Shown in pieces: positions 1 to 9,510 of a stretch of DNA of 64,000 bases. This DNA comes from Desulfobacteraceae bacterium UBA2245 (lineage in GTDB: Bacteria; Desulfobacterota; Desulfobacteria; Desulfobacterales; UBA2245). The position numbers and the translations under genes are program-made. Numbering within the stretch: the stretch's first letter is position 1; each line of letters starts with the position of its first letter. The stretch is taken from contig DDYB01000012.1 of the NCBI GenBank assembly GCA_002347265.1, positions 9,654-73,653 on the forward strand, written 5' to 3'. The notes beneath the pieces are model-generated. The model did no database searches, was not told the origin of the DNA, and saw only the letters and a program-made list of their open reading frames with translations.

Positions 1-598
1 TGCCATTGGAATTATTGCCGATCAATACCGGATAAATGCAGATCCGGCCGGAGTACTGGTTTTTCAGATTTTCAACAGCTTGAAGGGTGATTTCTTCATT
101 CTGCATGAAATCACTGAATATGATCAAGGCAATCGGCCCCTGGGTCGCATTGAGATCCTCGGCCGCCGCGTTCAAAGACAGATACAGAGGACTTACGCCC
201 CCCGGAGCTTGAACCGATTTGAGCCCGCCTGCAAAACCCTCGGGTGTATAAGCCGCCACGCCATAAAGCAATTCGGTGTATTCCCGAAACGGGCATGGCG
301 TTGTGCCAAAGGCCCGTAAGGCGCCGACAAGCGGAATTTCCGGAATGGTTTCATTCAGCCGGTAAGCCAGATTCCAGGCAAGATTAAATTTCTTTTGCCC
401 TTTGTACGCATCGGTCATGGAATTCGAACCATCCAGAATCACCATAAAGTTATCAACCTTGGGCGTACACTCACCGGTTTCAATCTTGGGATACAGATCA
501 AGGGCTTCAAAATCCGACGGGGTCGGCGCTGCCGCGCACCCTGCGAAAAAAGCCATCAGGGCTGCTATGCAAAATGCACCAAAAAGCTTTTTGCTCAT
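1..598 (-). CDS. VWA-domain lipoprotein, 5' part only
   Basis: The reading frame enters from the window edge and begins at the ATG at 596-598, preceded by a strong AAAGGAGGAGAG ribosome site. The first 21 residues form a lipoprotein signal ending in an AFFAGC lipobox, so the product should be a lipid-anchored envelope protein. Around residue 55 an I-L-D-G-S-N-S-M stretch matches the DxSxS metal-ion-dependent adhesion site of von Willebrand factor A domains, followed by the alternating strands and helices of that fold. The 3' end (roughly after residue 199) is outside the window, so any C-terminal OmpA-like domain, frequent in such proteins of Desulfobacterota, cannot be seen. Family assignment is firm; function is unknown. 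Confidence 0.85.
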   Translation of the reverse strand, partial: MSKKLFGAFCIAALMAFFAGCAAAPTPSDFEALDLYPKIETGECTPKVDNFMVILDGSNSMTDAYKGQKKFNLAWNLAYRLNETIPEIPLVGALRAFGTTPCPFREYTELLYGVAAYTPEGFAGGLKSVQAPGGVSPLYLSLNAAAEDLNATQGPIALIIFSDFMQNEEITLQAVENLKNQYSGRICIYPVLIGNNSNG

Positions 599-958
599 TT
601 CTCTCCTCCTTTACGTTTTCAGATTTTTTTAAAAAAACAATGCGTGATTTGTTTATAAGACAGGATTGGCGGACAAATGGAGTAACTGAAGCCTGGATTT
701 TCGAAAAAATCAACCTGCATTATACTGAATCCAAATGTATGGTTTGCTGAAAATTCTACAATAAGGCAAACTTTACACCGTTGCAATATCAGGTGTCAAG
801 GAATGTATTATTGTATCGGATGAGATTTTTAAGCGCTATTGGCACCGTATTCGGTTGCTCTGCCGGCAAAGACGAAGAAAAAGAAAAATGCGCCGCAATG
901 ATCGCAATTCAGTCTGTTTAACGTGGTTTCCGAATATAAATAACGGTTTTTTAAATGG
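599..958. other. Intergenic stretch, nothing convincing
   Basis: This 360-base AT-richer gap separates the start of the VWA lipoprotein gene from the 3' end of the SulP gene; both genes lie on the minus strand. It should contain the promoter of the lipoprotein gene. Short open frames here have no ribosome site or recognisable protein pattern. Confidence 0.5.
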
Positions 959-2707
959 TTAAGGTTGCCTGCATTCAGTAAATATTTTGGAAGCGCAATC
1001 CCTGCATTGATCCGGATCAAGTCGTTTGAGTATTTCTTCGATGGCCTGAGCTTTTGAATCAAATAAATGCGTTTTGCCGATGGTTTCCAGATGTCCGCTT
1101 TTTTGAAGCATGTGAAGCGGATCTCTCTTGAGACCGCAGAAATACAAGCCCCCGCCGATTTTTTTTCGGCGGCGCGCCTCGTGAGCCAGCATTTCGGCGC
1201 CGGACAGATCGATGAAATTGATGCCGTTGGCGATGATCAGGACGTGTTTCAACAGCGGATTGTTCGCATCAATGGCCTGCAGCTGCTGCTCGATGTGGTG
1301 GACGGCGCCGAAAAACAGGGAGCCGTCGATTCGAATCAGTTTGAGCTGGCGGCACTCGGGAAGAGATCTTCCCTCGACTTCAATCAGCCGCCGATTTCCG
1401 CTCTCCGGATCAGGAGAAAGGCTCGCAATGCTCGGCCGCCCGGTGCGGTTCAGATAAAATCCCAGCGAGAGCAGAACGCCTGCAAGGATGGAAAATTCCA
1501 ACTCCAGAAACAGGGCTGAAAAAAAGGTTGCCAGCAGGACGGTTGCTTCCGCTCTGCTCGATTGAATGGCCGACCGGATATGTTTGAGGTCGATGAGATG
1601 GAAGGCCACCAGCAGAATAATTCCGCCCATGGCGGCGGTTGGAAGATACGCGCTCAGCGGGGCGATGAGCAGAACGATCAAGGCCAGGAAAAAGGCCGAA
1701 AAGACGGCGGCCAAAGGGGTCTGGGCGCCGGCCTGGAAGTTGATCGCCGATCGGGTGAAAGACCCTGAACCCGCGTAGCTTGAAAAAAAACTTCCCACGA
1801 TGTTGGACAGCCCCTGGCCGATGAATTCCTGGTTCACATCGATCCGCTGGTAAGACAGAATGGAGATGGAGCGGGCGATGGAAACGGCTTCAATCAGACC
1901 CACCAGGGCGACGGCCATTGCCTGGGGCGCCAGTTGACGGATGGCGCCCAGGGAAAAATCCGGAAGCGACAACGGCGGAAGCCGGGCGTTAAGCTCTCCG
2001 ACCAGATGGATGCCGCGTTCCTGCCCCCCGAGGAGAAAACTGACCAGACCGCCCAGAATCATGCCGATTAACATATGGGGCCATCGGGGAAGAAACCGGT
2101 GCACCAGCAAGGCGCAGATCATCGCGGAAGCTGCTACAATCAGCGCATAGGCGTTGGTGTGCGGCAGCTGTTTCATAAATTCCGCCCATGTCTGAAAAAA
2201 TGAGCTTCCGCCCGCGATGGGAATACCGAAGATGTGCTTCAGCTGGCTGGTGGCAATCAGAATGGCGGCGCCGCTGACAAATCCGATGAGTGCCGAATGG
2301 GAAATAAAATTCACCAGAATCCCGAGCCGTCCCAGCCCGAAAGCCAGCTGAAACAATCCCGCCATCAGCGTGAGGGTAAGCGTCAGTCGGATAAAGTCCG
2401 CGGAGCCGGGTTCCGCGTACGGGCTGATGGATGCAAACACCAGGATGGAAATGGCCGTTGTGGGGCCGGAAATCATATGGTGCGAAGAACCGAAAAGGGC
2501 GGCCACAACCGGTGTGATCATGGCGGTATACAATCCGTACTCCAGAGGAAGGCCGGCGATCATGGCAAAGGCCACACTCTGGGGCAGAACGATCACTGCG
2601 CTGGTAAACCCCGCGAAGAGATCTGTCTTCAGGCTTTGCGCGGATATCCGGCGCACCCATGTCAGGAATGGCAGCGCAAAGCTTTTTTCCGAAGATGGAA
2701 TGGTCAA
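959..2707 (-). CDS. SulP (SLC26) family anion transporter with STAS domain
   Basis: This 582-residue inner-membrane protein has a Sulfate_transp core of about ten or more hydrophobic segments (residues about 25-420) containing the typical LPQSVAFAMIAGLPLEYGLY stretch. A cytoplasmic STAS domain follows (about 450-560) with the NFIDLSGAE core seen in anti-sigma-antagonist folds. SulP proteins move sulfate, bicarbonate or other anions; the substrate cannot be read from the sequence. The C-terminus ends in a short cysteine-containing tail (CRDCASKIFTEC), which is unusual. The only start not preceded by an in-frame stop is the TTG at 2707, with an AAGGA motif about 13 bases upstream. It is monocistronic and divergent from the fatty-acid cluster. 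Confidence 0.9.
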   Translation of the reverse strand: MTIPSSEKSFALPFLTWVRRISAQSLKTDLFAGFTSAVIVLPQSVAFAMIAGLPLEYGLYTAMITPVVAALFGSSHHMISGPTTAISILVFASISPYAEPGSADFIRLTLTLTLMAGLFQLAFGLGRLGILVNFISHSALIGFVSGAAILIATSQLKHIFGIPIAGGSSFFQTWAEFMKQLPHTNAYALIVAASAMICALLVHRFLPRWPHMLIGMILGGLVSFLLGGQERGIHLVGELNARLPPLSLPDFSLGAIRQLAPQAMAVALVGLIEAVSIARSISILSYQRIDVNQEFIGQGLSNIVGSFFSSYAGSGSFTRSAINFQAGAQTPLAAVFSAFFLALIVLLIAPLSAYLPTAAMGGIILLVAFHLIDLKHIRSAIQSSRAEATVLLATFFSALFLELEFSILAGVLLSLGFYLNRTGRPSIASLSPDPESGNRRLIEVEGRSLPECRQLKLIRIDGSLFFGAVHHIEQQLQAIDANNPLLKHVLIIANGINFIDLSGAEMLAHEARRRKKIGGGLYFCGLKRDPLHMLQKSGHLETIGKTHLFDSKAQAIEEILKRLDPDQCRDCASKIFTECRQP

Positions 2708-3250
2708 GTTGAATCAATTCCTTTTATGAGTGGGGTAACAACCGCCTTATATGTTGCTACCACAGCCGTCCGTCCTGTGTCAAAGTTCAGGAGCTTTGTT
2801 ATTCTGTCCGCCGAAATATGATTTCTTATCGAAAGTCTGCATGAACCCAAAAAAATGAATGGAATTAAGCAATTAATTTTAATTTGGCTGACTGCTTAAG
2901 GCCTGATATGAGGAAATAATGATTGGATGGCCCTTTTCCGCACGACCTCCGTCCGGATGCGATGAGAATCCGTTGCCAAACAAATATCGATAAATCAATA
3001 TGATAAACTATTTTTTTGGATTGACCGATATTTCCGGCAGTCGAGTTTCAAAAAGCGCTTGACAATTCAACCGGGCTGGATTACTTGTTGTTGCATAGTT
3101 AAGAAATAGTAAAAAAATTAAAAAACAAAGATTATCGGGATGATATAAAAATGTACAGGTTTGAATACAAGTCATATTCAAACGGGTTGCGCTTGGGCTC
3201 CTGCCGGGCCGAACGCGTGTTTCGAATTCATTGATCAGAGGAGCATTGAA
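2708..3250. other. Divergent intergenic region upstream of sulP-like gene and acpP
   Basis: This 543-base gap carries the promoters of both flanking transcription units. A TTGACA hexamer lies at 3059-3064 but no good -10 follows at 16-18 bases, so no promoter is called. The acpP ribosome site (AGAGGAG) is at 3237-3243. No gene is seen. Confidence 0.5.
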
Positions 3251-3478
3251 ATGTCCGTTGCAGAACAGATGAAAGAAATAATCGCGGAAAAACTCAGCGT
3301 CGATATCGAGGATGTGACGCCTCAGGCCTCTTTTGTAGAGGATCTGGGCGCCGATTCTCTGGACCTGGTCGAATTGATCATGTCCATGGAGGAAGAGTTC
3401 AATATCGATATATCCGACGAGGATGCGGGTAAGCTGGTAACCGTTCAGGATGCAATTCAGTACGTTGGGACACATTGA
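3251..3478 (+). CDS. acpP: Acyl carrier protein
   Basis: This 75-residue acidic protein is the right size for a type II fatty-acid synthase acyl carrier protein. It carries the GADSLDLVEL motif; Ser36 is the site that receives the 4'-phosphopantetheine arm. The ATG at 3251 has an AGAGGAG site 7 bases upstream and gives a standard N-terminus (MSVAEQMKEI). It is followed by fabF and fabH, the condensing enzymes that load and elongate its acyl chain. Stop at 3476-3478 is just ahead of the fabF ribosome site, so translation is probably coupled. Confidence 0.95.
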   Translation: MSVAEQMKEIIAEKLSVDIEDVTPQASFVEDLGADSLDLVELIMSMEEEFNIDISDEDAGKLVTVQDAIQYVGTH

Positions 3479-3513
3479 CCATGGGAATTTTTTCTTTGGA
3501 AGGAGGCTCTGTT

Positions 3514-4770
3514 TTGCGGAGACGGGTTGTTGTGACGGGTCTGGGTCTGGTGACACCGCTGGGCACGGGAGTAGAGAAGACATGGGCGGCGATATGCGCG
3601 GGCGAGTCGGGGATAGGACCGATCACGCGTTTTGATGCGTCGGGGTATGCCACGCGGATCGCCGGCGAGGTGAAGGATTTTTGTGCGGAGGATCATCTTC
3701 CGAAGAAGGAGGCCGGACGCACGGAGCATTTTATAGCCTATGCGGTGGCAGCTTCCCGGATGGCGCTGGAGGACTCGGGTTTGAAGATCGACGGGTCCAA
3801 TGCGGCGCGGGTAGGGGTGTTGACCGGCTGCGGTCTGGGGGGGTTGTCTCTGCTGGAGACGACCACCCGTGTGCTGGATGCGCGGGGTCCGCGCCGGGTC
3901 AGCCCGTTTTTCATACCGATGATCATCGGGAACATGGCGCCGGGGATGATATCGATTTATCTGGGGGTCAAGGGACCGAACGCGTCGATAGCGACGGCCT
4001 GCGCAGCGGGAACGCACGCGGTGGGCGAGGCGTACCGGATGGTGCAGTACGGACAGGCGGACGCGATGATCACCGGGGGAGTGGAGTCGGTGATATCGCA
4101 GACCTGCATAGCGGGTTTTAATGCGATGAAGGCGCTTTCGACGAGAAACGATGATCCGCGGAAGGCGTCCCGTCCGTTTGACCGGGACCGGGACGGGTTT
4201 GTGGTGGGGGAGGGCGCCGGCATGCTGGTGCTGGAGCCGTTGGAGAGCGCGCGTGAGCGGGGAGCGCATATATACGCCGAGGTTCTGGGATTCGGCATGA
4301 GCGGAGACGGTTTTCACATGACGGCGCCGCCGCCGGACGGAGACGGAGCGGTTCGGTGCATGCAGGCGGCGCTGGACGATGCGGGGATCGGTCCTGAGGC
4401 GGTGGACTACATCAATGCGCACGGCACCTCGACGCCGATGAACGATCTGTACGAGACGCGGGCGGTCAAGGCGGTGTTCAAGGAGAGCGCGCGGACAGTG
4501 GCGATCAGTTCGACCAAATCGATGACGGGACATCTGCTGGGAGGCGCCGGCGGGATCGAGTCGGTGTTTACGGCGCTGTCGATCGACCGGGGCGTGATAC
4601 CGCCGACGATCAACCTGGAGAACCCCGGAGAGGAATGCGACCTGGATTATGTTCCCGGCAAGGCCCGCAGGCAGGATGTCGGAATCGCCATGAGCAATTC
4701 CTTCGGCTTCGGCGGAACCAACGGAACCCTGATCTTCGGCGACTTGAAAAACGGCCGTAATAACGGATAA
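3514..4770 (+). CDS. fabF: 3-oxoacyl-[acyl-carrier-protein] synthase II
   Basis: FabF condenses malonyl-ACP with a growing acyl-ACP in the cytosol. The Cys-His-His triad is visible: Cys163 in SIATACAAG, then the histidines in INAHGTSTP and KSMTGHLLGGAG. The TTG at 3514 is preferred over upstream ATGs because GGAAGGAGG (3498-3506) sits 7 bases before it and because it places the nucleophile at residue 163, as in Escherichia coli FabF. The product is then 418 residues, a normal length. Codon choice from about 3530 to 4620 is strikingly G-ending (many GCG, GGG, ATA) and changes to the local style in the last 50 codons. Confidence 0.95.
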   Translation: MRRRVVVTGLGLVTPLGTGVEKTWAAICAGESGIGPITRFDASGYATRIAGEVKDFCAEDHLPKKEAGRTEHFIAYAVAASRMALEDSGLKIDGSNAARVGVLTGCGLGGLSLLETTTRVLDARGPRRVSPFFIPMIIGNMAPGMISIYLGVKGPNASIATACAAGTHAVGEAYRMVQYGQADAMITGGVESVISQTCIAGFNAMKALSTRNDDPRKASRPFDRDRDGFVVGEGAGMLVLEPLESARERGAHIYAEVLGFGMSGDGFHMTAPPPDGDGAVRCMQAALDDAGIGPEAVDYINAHGTSTPMNDLYETRAVKAVFKESARTVAISSTKSMTGHLLGGAGGIESVFTALSIDRGVIPPTINLENPGEECDLDYVPGKARRQDVGIAMSNSFGFGGTNGTLIFGDLKNGRNNG

Positions 4771-4788
4771 AAAAGGAGTTTGGGCACA

Positions 4789-5802
4789 ATGGTCTATGCA
4801 GCGCAAATCATCGGGACCGGATCGGCGTTTCCGCAAAAAAGGATGACCAATTTCGATATTATTGAGAAGCTGGCATCAATGGGTATTGAAAGCAGCGAAG
4901 AGTGGGTTCGCGAGCGGACCGGGATTCGTGAAAGGCGGATTTCCGATCCGGATAATCCGGTTGAGCGCAATTCGTCGCTGGGCATGCGTGCGGCGCAGGA
5001 AGCTCTGGAGATGGCCGGAAAAACTCCGGCCGATATCGACCTGATCATTTACGCCACCTGCTCGCCCGACACCAAGGTGCCTTCCACGGCCTGCAGGATG
5101 CAGCACAAGCTCGGGGCGGACCGGGCATGGGCCATGGATATCAACGCCGCCTGCACGGGATTTTTGTATGCACTTTCGATCGCTGAAAAATTCATATTCT
5201 GCGGCCAGGTCAAAACGGCGCTGGTCATCGGCAGCGAGGTGCTCTCACCCTTTATCAACTGGGAGGACCGCAACACCTGCTTTCTTTTCGGAGACGGCGC
5301 GGGTGCGGCCATACTCCAGCAGGCGCCACTGGATTCAGATCATCGCATTCTTGCCAGTCATTTGTTTTCAAACGGCCATTTATGGGAGCTGATTCACGTT
5401 CCTGCCGGGGGATCATCCACGGAACTGACGCCTGAACGGTACGCCCAGAAACTGGGCAAGATCCGAATGAACGGGACGGAAGTGTTCAAAATTGCGGTTC
5501 GCACCATGGCCGATCTGGCCACCAAAGCCCTGGCCGAGCAGAATATGACGACCGGAGATCTGACAGCCTTTATTCCGCATCAGGCCAACATTCGAATCAT
5601 CGAATCCGTGGCCGGGCGCTTGAATCTCGCTGCGGAAAAGGTAGTCGTGAATGTGGACCGGTTCGGCAACACCTCGGCGGCGACGATTCCTACGGCTCTG
5701 GATGAGGCGGTCCGGGACGGCCGCATCAGGTCCGGAAACGCGGTGCTGCTGGACGCCTTTGGCGCCGGACTGACCAGCGGTTCGCTTCTCATGCGCTGGT
5801 AG
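4789..5802 (+). CDS. fabH: 3-oxoacyl-[acyl-carrier-protein] synthase III
   Basis: FabH starts fatty-acid synthesis by condensing acetyl-CoA or another acyl-CoA primer with malonyl-ACP. The 337-residue product has the family triad: Cys122 in NAACTGFLYA, His in IPHQANIRI and Asn in FGNTSAATIP. The ATG at 4789 lies 10 bases after AAGGAG (4773-4778); a TTG at 4780 would overlap that site. It follows fabF by 18 bases and is the last gene of the acpP-fabF-fabH unit, which ends at a strong hairpin terminator. Confidence 0.95.
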   Translation: MVYAAQIIGTGSAFPQKRMTNFDIIEKLASMGIESSEEWVRERTGIRERRISDPDNPVERNSSLGMRAAQEALEMAGKTPADIDLIIYATCSPDTKVPSTACRMQHKLGADRAWAMDINAACTGFLYALSIAEKFIFCGQVKTALVIGSEVLSPFINWEDRNTCFLFGDGAGAAILQQAPLDSDHRILASHLFSNGHLWELIHVPAGGSSTELTPERYAQKLGKIRMNGTEVFKIAVRTMADLATKALAEQNMTTGDLTAFIPHQANIRIIESVAGRLNLAAEKVVVNVDRFGNTSAATIPTALDEAVRDGRIRSGNAVLLDAFGAGLTSGSLLMRW

Positions 5803-5830
5803 TCTTTGCATTCGAATCGGTTGGTTTGTG

Positions 5831-5875
5831 AAAAGTCAGATGCCCCTGGATTTCAGAGGCATCTGACTTTTTTTA
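5831..5875 (+). terminator. Rho-independent terminator after fabH
   Basis: A perfect 13-base-pair stem (AAAGTCAGATGCC at 5832-5844 pairing with 5858-5870) closes a 13-base loop and runs into a T-rich tail on the plus strand. The A-rich 5' side would also give a U-tract on the minus strand, so it may serve the convergent chelatase-like gene too. Confidence 0.9.
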
Positions 5876-5969
5876 GAAAAGCATGAAATACAGGTGAGCC
5901 CGGCGGATGGATTCTTTCAGACCCGAGGCCGGGTCTTGCGGTGGTTCTGCCGGGAAATTGAATCCCGTT

Positions 5970-7991
5970 TCACTCGGGAGGCGTTTGCACCAGTTCCAGG
6001 ACGTCTTTGGCGAGCAGCCGGCTCATATGATGGTATCGCGCACCCAGGGCTCCGGCGATCTGTTTCATTTCATCGGAACTCTGCGCATGCGGCTTGGTAT
6101 CGATCGCCACTGATGCGATGCCGTCCTGGCGGATATGTCCGGCCAGGGCAAGCAGCTCATCCATGACCTTGCAGCCCTGTTGAATCGGCACGTTGGCCTC
6201 GCCGTCCGAAATCACTACCAGAAGGGGATTCAGATCCGGATCCTTGGCGCGTTCCGCTTTGATCAACTGCCAGGATTTCATCAGGCCGTCGGCGAATGGA
6301 GTTGCCCCCCCGGTAGGAAGGCGCTGAAGCCGTTCGCGGGCCAGCGTCACGCTGGAGGTGGGTCTGAGCAGAACCTGGGCCGATTCGTCGCGAAAGGCCA
6401 CCACGGCGATCCGGTCCCGCTTCTGGCAGGATTTGGACAGCAGCGCCAGCGCCGCGCCCTTGGCCGCGCGCATGCGCACGATGGTTCCGCCTCCCATGGA
6501 ATCCGATGCATCCACGGCAAAGACAACCAGCGCGTTCTGGGGGCGTTTTCTGACTTTTTTGCGAAGGTCCTCGGCTTCCACGCAGAACTTACCGTTGTTG
6601 CCTTCCTGGGCCTGGCGCAACATGGCTGCGCGCATCGTGGCGTCAACGGCCACGCCGAATCCGTTTTCTCCTTTTCGAACCGGCGCCGAGCGCACGTACC
6701 GACCTGTCCGGGCTTCGGTCATGTTCCGCTGCCGTTTTCCGCCGCAGCCGCCGCCATTGGCCTTGATTTCATCAAGATCTATCTCGTCGACGATGACGCC
6801 TTCGTCCGGATCATGGGTTTTTTCTTCTTTTTTTTTTAAGAAGGAAAACAGTGAATTCGTATAGCCGGCGCCCATTGCTCCGGGAATGTCCCGGTCGATT
6901 TCAAAAATATTTTCCTCGTCTTTTTCTTCGGTTTCCTCGTCCAGCGTTGAAGAGGGCGCGTCTTTTAATATCCGCTTGATGGCCGAATTGATCTTTTCCA
7001 TCAGCTGAATCGAGGCTGACAGAGATGCGTTCTGAATGCGATGGGGAAGCACATAGCGCGCCGCTTCCGCGAGATGGCCGTGCTGCACCTGGCGTCTTTC
7101 GGTCAGAGCCGCCAGGGCCCGGGCGGTTTTCAGAATGGCGATGTCGGCCCGATGACCGTGTACATCGACTTCGACGGCCAGCCTGACCGCCATCTCCAGC
7201 AGATCGTCCGGAATTTCGATTTTTGGCAGGTGGGTTCGGGCGTAAAGAATCTGTCCGGCCAGCAGGTCTTCCACAGGCTGCCATTTCTTCTGAAAACGGT
7301 CCGGGTCGTTTTCGAATTCGAGGCGCTGACGAATGACATCCTGCCGTTCCTTGACGTTGGTCAGACCGGTGACGGTGACATTGAGTCCGAACCGGTCGAG
7401 GAACTGCGGCCGAAGATCCCCCTCTTCGGGGTTCATGGTGCCGATGAGCATGAACCGGGCGGGATGGACATAGGAGATGCCTTCTCTTTCGACCACATTG
7501 ACTCCGGAGGCTGCGGCGTCCAGCAGCATGTCCACCAGATGATCGTCCAGCAGGTTGACCTCGTCCACGTAGAGAATGCCCCGGTTGGCGGTTGCCAGAA
7601 GCCCGGGTTCGAATTTGCGGGTTCCGGTTTTCAGAGCGTGTTCCACATGAAGGGCGCCCACCAGCCGGTCTTCGGTTGCGCTCAGAGGAAGTTCCACCAC
7701 GGGCATGGGGCGAAAAGCGGTTTCAAGTTTTTCTCCGGCCTGGAGTCGGGCAAGGCAATCCTCATCCATGTTTTCAGGGTCGGACGGAGAACAGTGATAC
7801 GGACACCCGGCGACGACCTCTATCCGGGGAAGAATCTGCGCCAGGGCGCGAACCGCGGTGGATTTTGCCGTTCCCTTATGGCCGGAGATCAGAACACCGC
7901 CGATGGACGGATCGACGGCATTGAGAACCAGGGCGGTTTTCATGGATTCCTGACCGACAATGGCGCTGAACGGATAAATATGGCGTTTCAT
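5970..7991 (-). CDS. Magnesium/cobalt-chelatase-like protein, BchI-BchD fused in one chain
   Basis: The 673-residue product joins an N-terminal ChlI-type AAA+ ATPase (Walker A GHKGTAKST at residues 37-45, Walker B ILYVDEVNLLDD) to a C-terminal VWA domain (DASDSMGGG near residue 490). A very acidic, glycine/cysteine-containing linker (about 335-425) lies between them. That is the ATPase module of class I metal chelatases, which insert Mg, Co or Ni into tetrapyrroles with a large catalytic subunit; no such subunit is nearby. The ATG at 7991 is preferred because AAGGAAA lies 9-10 bases upstream. Cofactor and metal cannot be told from the sequence. Confidence 0.85.
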   Translation of the reverse strand: MKRHIYPFSAIVGQESMKTALVLNAVDPSIGGVLISGHKGTAKSTAVRALAQILPRIEVVAGCPYHCSPSDPENMDEDCLARLQAGEKLETAFRPMPVVELPLSATEDRLVGALHVEHALKTGTRKFEPGLLATANRGILYVDEVNLLDDHLVDMLLDAAASGVNVVEREGISYVHPARFMLIGTMNPEEGDLRPQFLDRFGLNVTVTGLTNVKERQDVIRQRLEFENDPDRFQKKWQPVEDLLAGQILYARTHLPKIEIPDDLLEMAVRLAVEVDVHGHRADIAILKTARALAALTERRQVQHGHLAEAARYVLPHRIQNASLSASIQLMEKINSAIKRILKDAPSSTLDEETEEKDEENIFEIDRDIPGAMGAGYTNSLFSFLKKKEEKTHDPDEGVIVDEIDLDEIKANGGGCGGKRQRNMTEARTGRYVRSAPVRKGENGFGVAVDATMRAAMLRQAQEGNNGKFCVEAEDLRKKVRKRPQNALVVFAVDASDSMGGGTIVRMRAAKGAALALLSKSCQKRDRIAVVAFRDESAQVLLRPTSSVTLARERLQRLPTGGATPFADGLMKSWQLIKAERAKDPDLNPLLVVISDGEANVPIQQGCKVMDELLALAGHIRQDGIASVAIDTKPHAQSSDEMKQIAGALGARYHHMSRLLAKDVLELVQTPPE

Positions 7992-8254
7992 GATGTTTGT
8001 TTCCTTGCATAAATCAAATCTCATTGGCGGCAAAAAAGCTATTTATATAATCGGAGGCATCCGGATGCAAGGGCAAATCGGCGAAAGGGATTTTTCCAGC
8101 GGATCAACCGGGCGATTGAGCGGATCGGTTTGAATCCGGACAACGGTCTGCCTGAGACGCGGTTTTTCTACAGCCTGCCAAACCGGATTCCGCACATGGA
8201 TCAGGGGCGGTCTTGTCTGCCGAAGGCAGAGGGAAGGAGATGCATTGAAAACCG

Positions 8255-9466
8255 TTAAAAGGTTTCCCGGTCCCTGAAGCCCATCAGATAGAGGATGCCG
8301 TCCAGCCCCAGTGTGGAGATGGCCTGCTTGGCCGATTCCCGAACAACGGGTTTGGCCCGGAAAGCGATTCCAATGCCGGCCCGGCTCAGCATGGGCAGGT
8401 CGTTGGCGCCGTCGCCCACGGCGATCACCTGCTGCAAGCGTATGTTTTCTTTTCCGGCGATTTCTTTCAGCAGTTCGGCCTTCCGGTTTCCGTCGACGAT
8501 CGGGCCGAGGATGTTTCCGGTCAGCCGGCCGTCGACGATTTCAAGCTCATTGGCATAAACGTAGTCGATTTGAAGACGCTTTTGCAGATGGCGGCCGAAA
8601 TAGGTGAACCCGCCGGACAGAATGGCGGTTCTGAAACCCAGGGTCTTCAAGGTGCCGATAAGTTTTTCAGCGCCCTCGGTGAGCTGAAGACCGGCTGAGA
8701 CCTTTTGCAGCGCGTCCTCCTCAAGGCCTTTGAGCAGGGCAACCCGGCTTTTCAGACTGGCCTTAAAATCCAGTTCTCCCTGCATGGCCCTGGCGGTGAT
8801 TCCGGATACCTGATCCCCGACGCCGGCCGCTTTGGCCAGTTCATCGATGACCTCGGATTCGATCAGTGTCGAGTCCATGTCAAAGGCCACCAGCCGGCAG
8901 TTTCTGCGGAACAGGGTGTCCTGTTGAAATGCCAGGTCCACGGCCAGTGTTTCGGCGGCGCCGAAAAGATCGGCCCGCATCCTGTCCGGATTTTCGGGCT
9001 GACCCCGCAGGGAAAATTCCACGCAGGCTTTGGACCGGCCGGACGTCCCGGTCAGAGGGATTCGGCCGGAAAGCCGGCTGATCTGATCGATGTTGAGTTT
9101 ATTCTGAACCACGATCGAAGTGACGGCCGAAATCTGCTCAGCCGTGATCTTCCGGGCCAGCAGGGTGATGATGTAGCGCGGTTTTCCCTGAAGATCGACC
9201 CACTGGCGGTAGGTTTCTTCATCAATCGGGGTGAACTGCGTGCTGACGCCGAGCTTGTGGGCGCAGAACAGGACGTCTTTCAAGATCGGGGCGGACTCGG
9301 ATTCGGGCGGCACCTCCACGAGCATTCCCAGAGAAAGCGTGTTGTGGATCACCGCCTGACCGATATCCAGAATATTGATCCGGTATCTGGCCAGCATGCC
9401 GGTGATCGCCGAGGTCAGGCCCGGTTTGTCCTTGCCGGAAATATTGATCAGTATGATTTCTTTCAT
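8255..9466 (-). CDS. serB: Phosphoserine phosphatase with N-terminal ACT domains
   Basis: The last step of serine synthesis, hydrolysis of phosphoserine, is carried out by this HAD-superfamily enzyme. The C-terminal half has the nucleophile motif DMDSTLIESE (Asp196, Asp198), motif II LSGG and the metal-binding GDGANDLPML motif. The N-terminal ~180 residues form ACT-type domains beginning IILINISGKDKPGL, which in this family bind amino acids and adjust activity. At 403 residues it matches the long, ACT-containing SerB form. It is a separate minus-strand gene about 140 bases downstream of a dispersed repeat. Confidence 0.95.
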   Translation of the reverse strand: MKEIILINISGKDKPGLTSAITGMLARYRINILDIGQAVIHNTLSLGMLVEVPPESESAPILKDVLFCAHKLGVSTQFTPIDEETYRQWVDLQGKPRYIITLLARKITAEQISAVTSIVVQNKLNIDQISRLSGRIPLTGTSGRSKACVEFSLRGQPENPDRMRADLFGAAETLAVDLAFQQDTLFRRNCRLVAFDMDSTLIESEVIDELAKAAGVGDQVSGITARAMQGELDFKASLKSRVALLKGLEEDALQKVSAGLQLTEGAEKLIGTLKTLGFRTAILSGGFTYFGRHLQKRLQIDYVYANELEIVDGRLTGNILGPIVDGNRKAELLKEIAGKENIRLQQVIAVGDGANDLPMLSRAGIGIAFRAKPVVRESAKQAISTLGLDGILYLMGFRDRETF

Positions 9467-9510
9467 GGTTTTTCAGCATTCCAGGAAATTTTAATTCCGA
9501 TTCGCTTAAA

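Noticed and set aside
844..866. GGCACCG...TTGCT resembling a sigma-54 promoter
   Set aside because: Spacing between the two blocks is about four bases too long and no activator is nearby.
3059..3087. TTGACA hexamer upstream of acpP as a sigma-70 promoter
   Set aside because: No acceptable -10 element at 16-18 bases downstream.
3457..4836. Long minus-strand open frame opposite fabF
   Set aside because: It is the complementary shadow of a GC-rich conserved gene, is rich in Arg/His and has no ribosome site.
8088..8254. Plus-strand stretch reading FFQRINRAIERIGLNP, a possible gene remnant
   Set aside because: No start codon or ribosome site and too short to identify; may be decayed sequence between two minus-strand genes.
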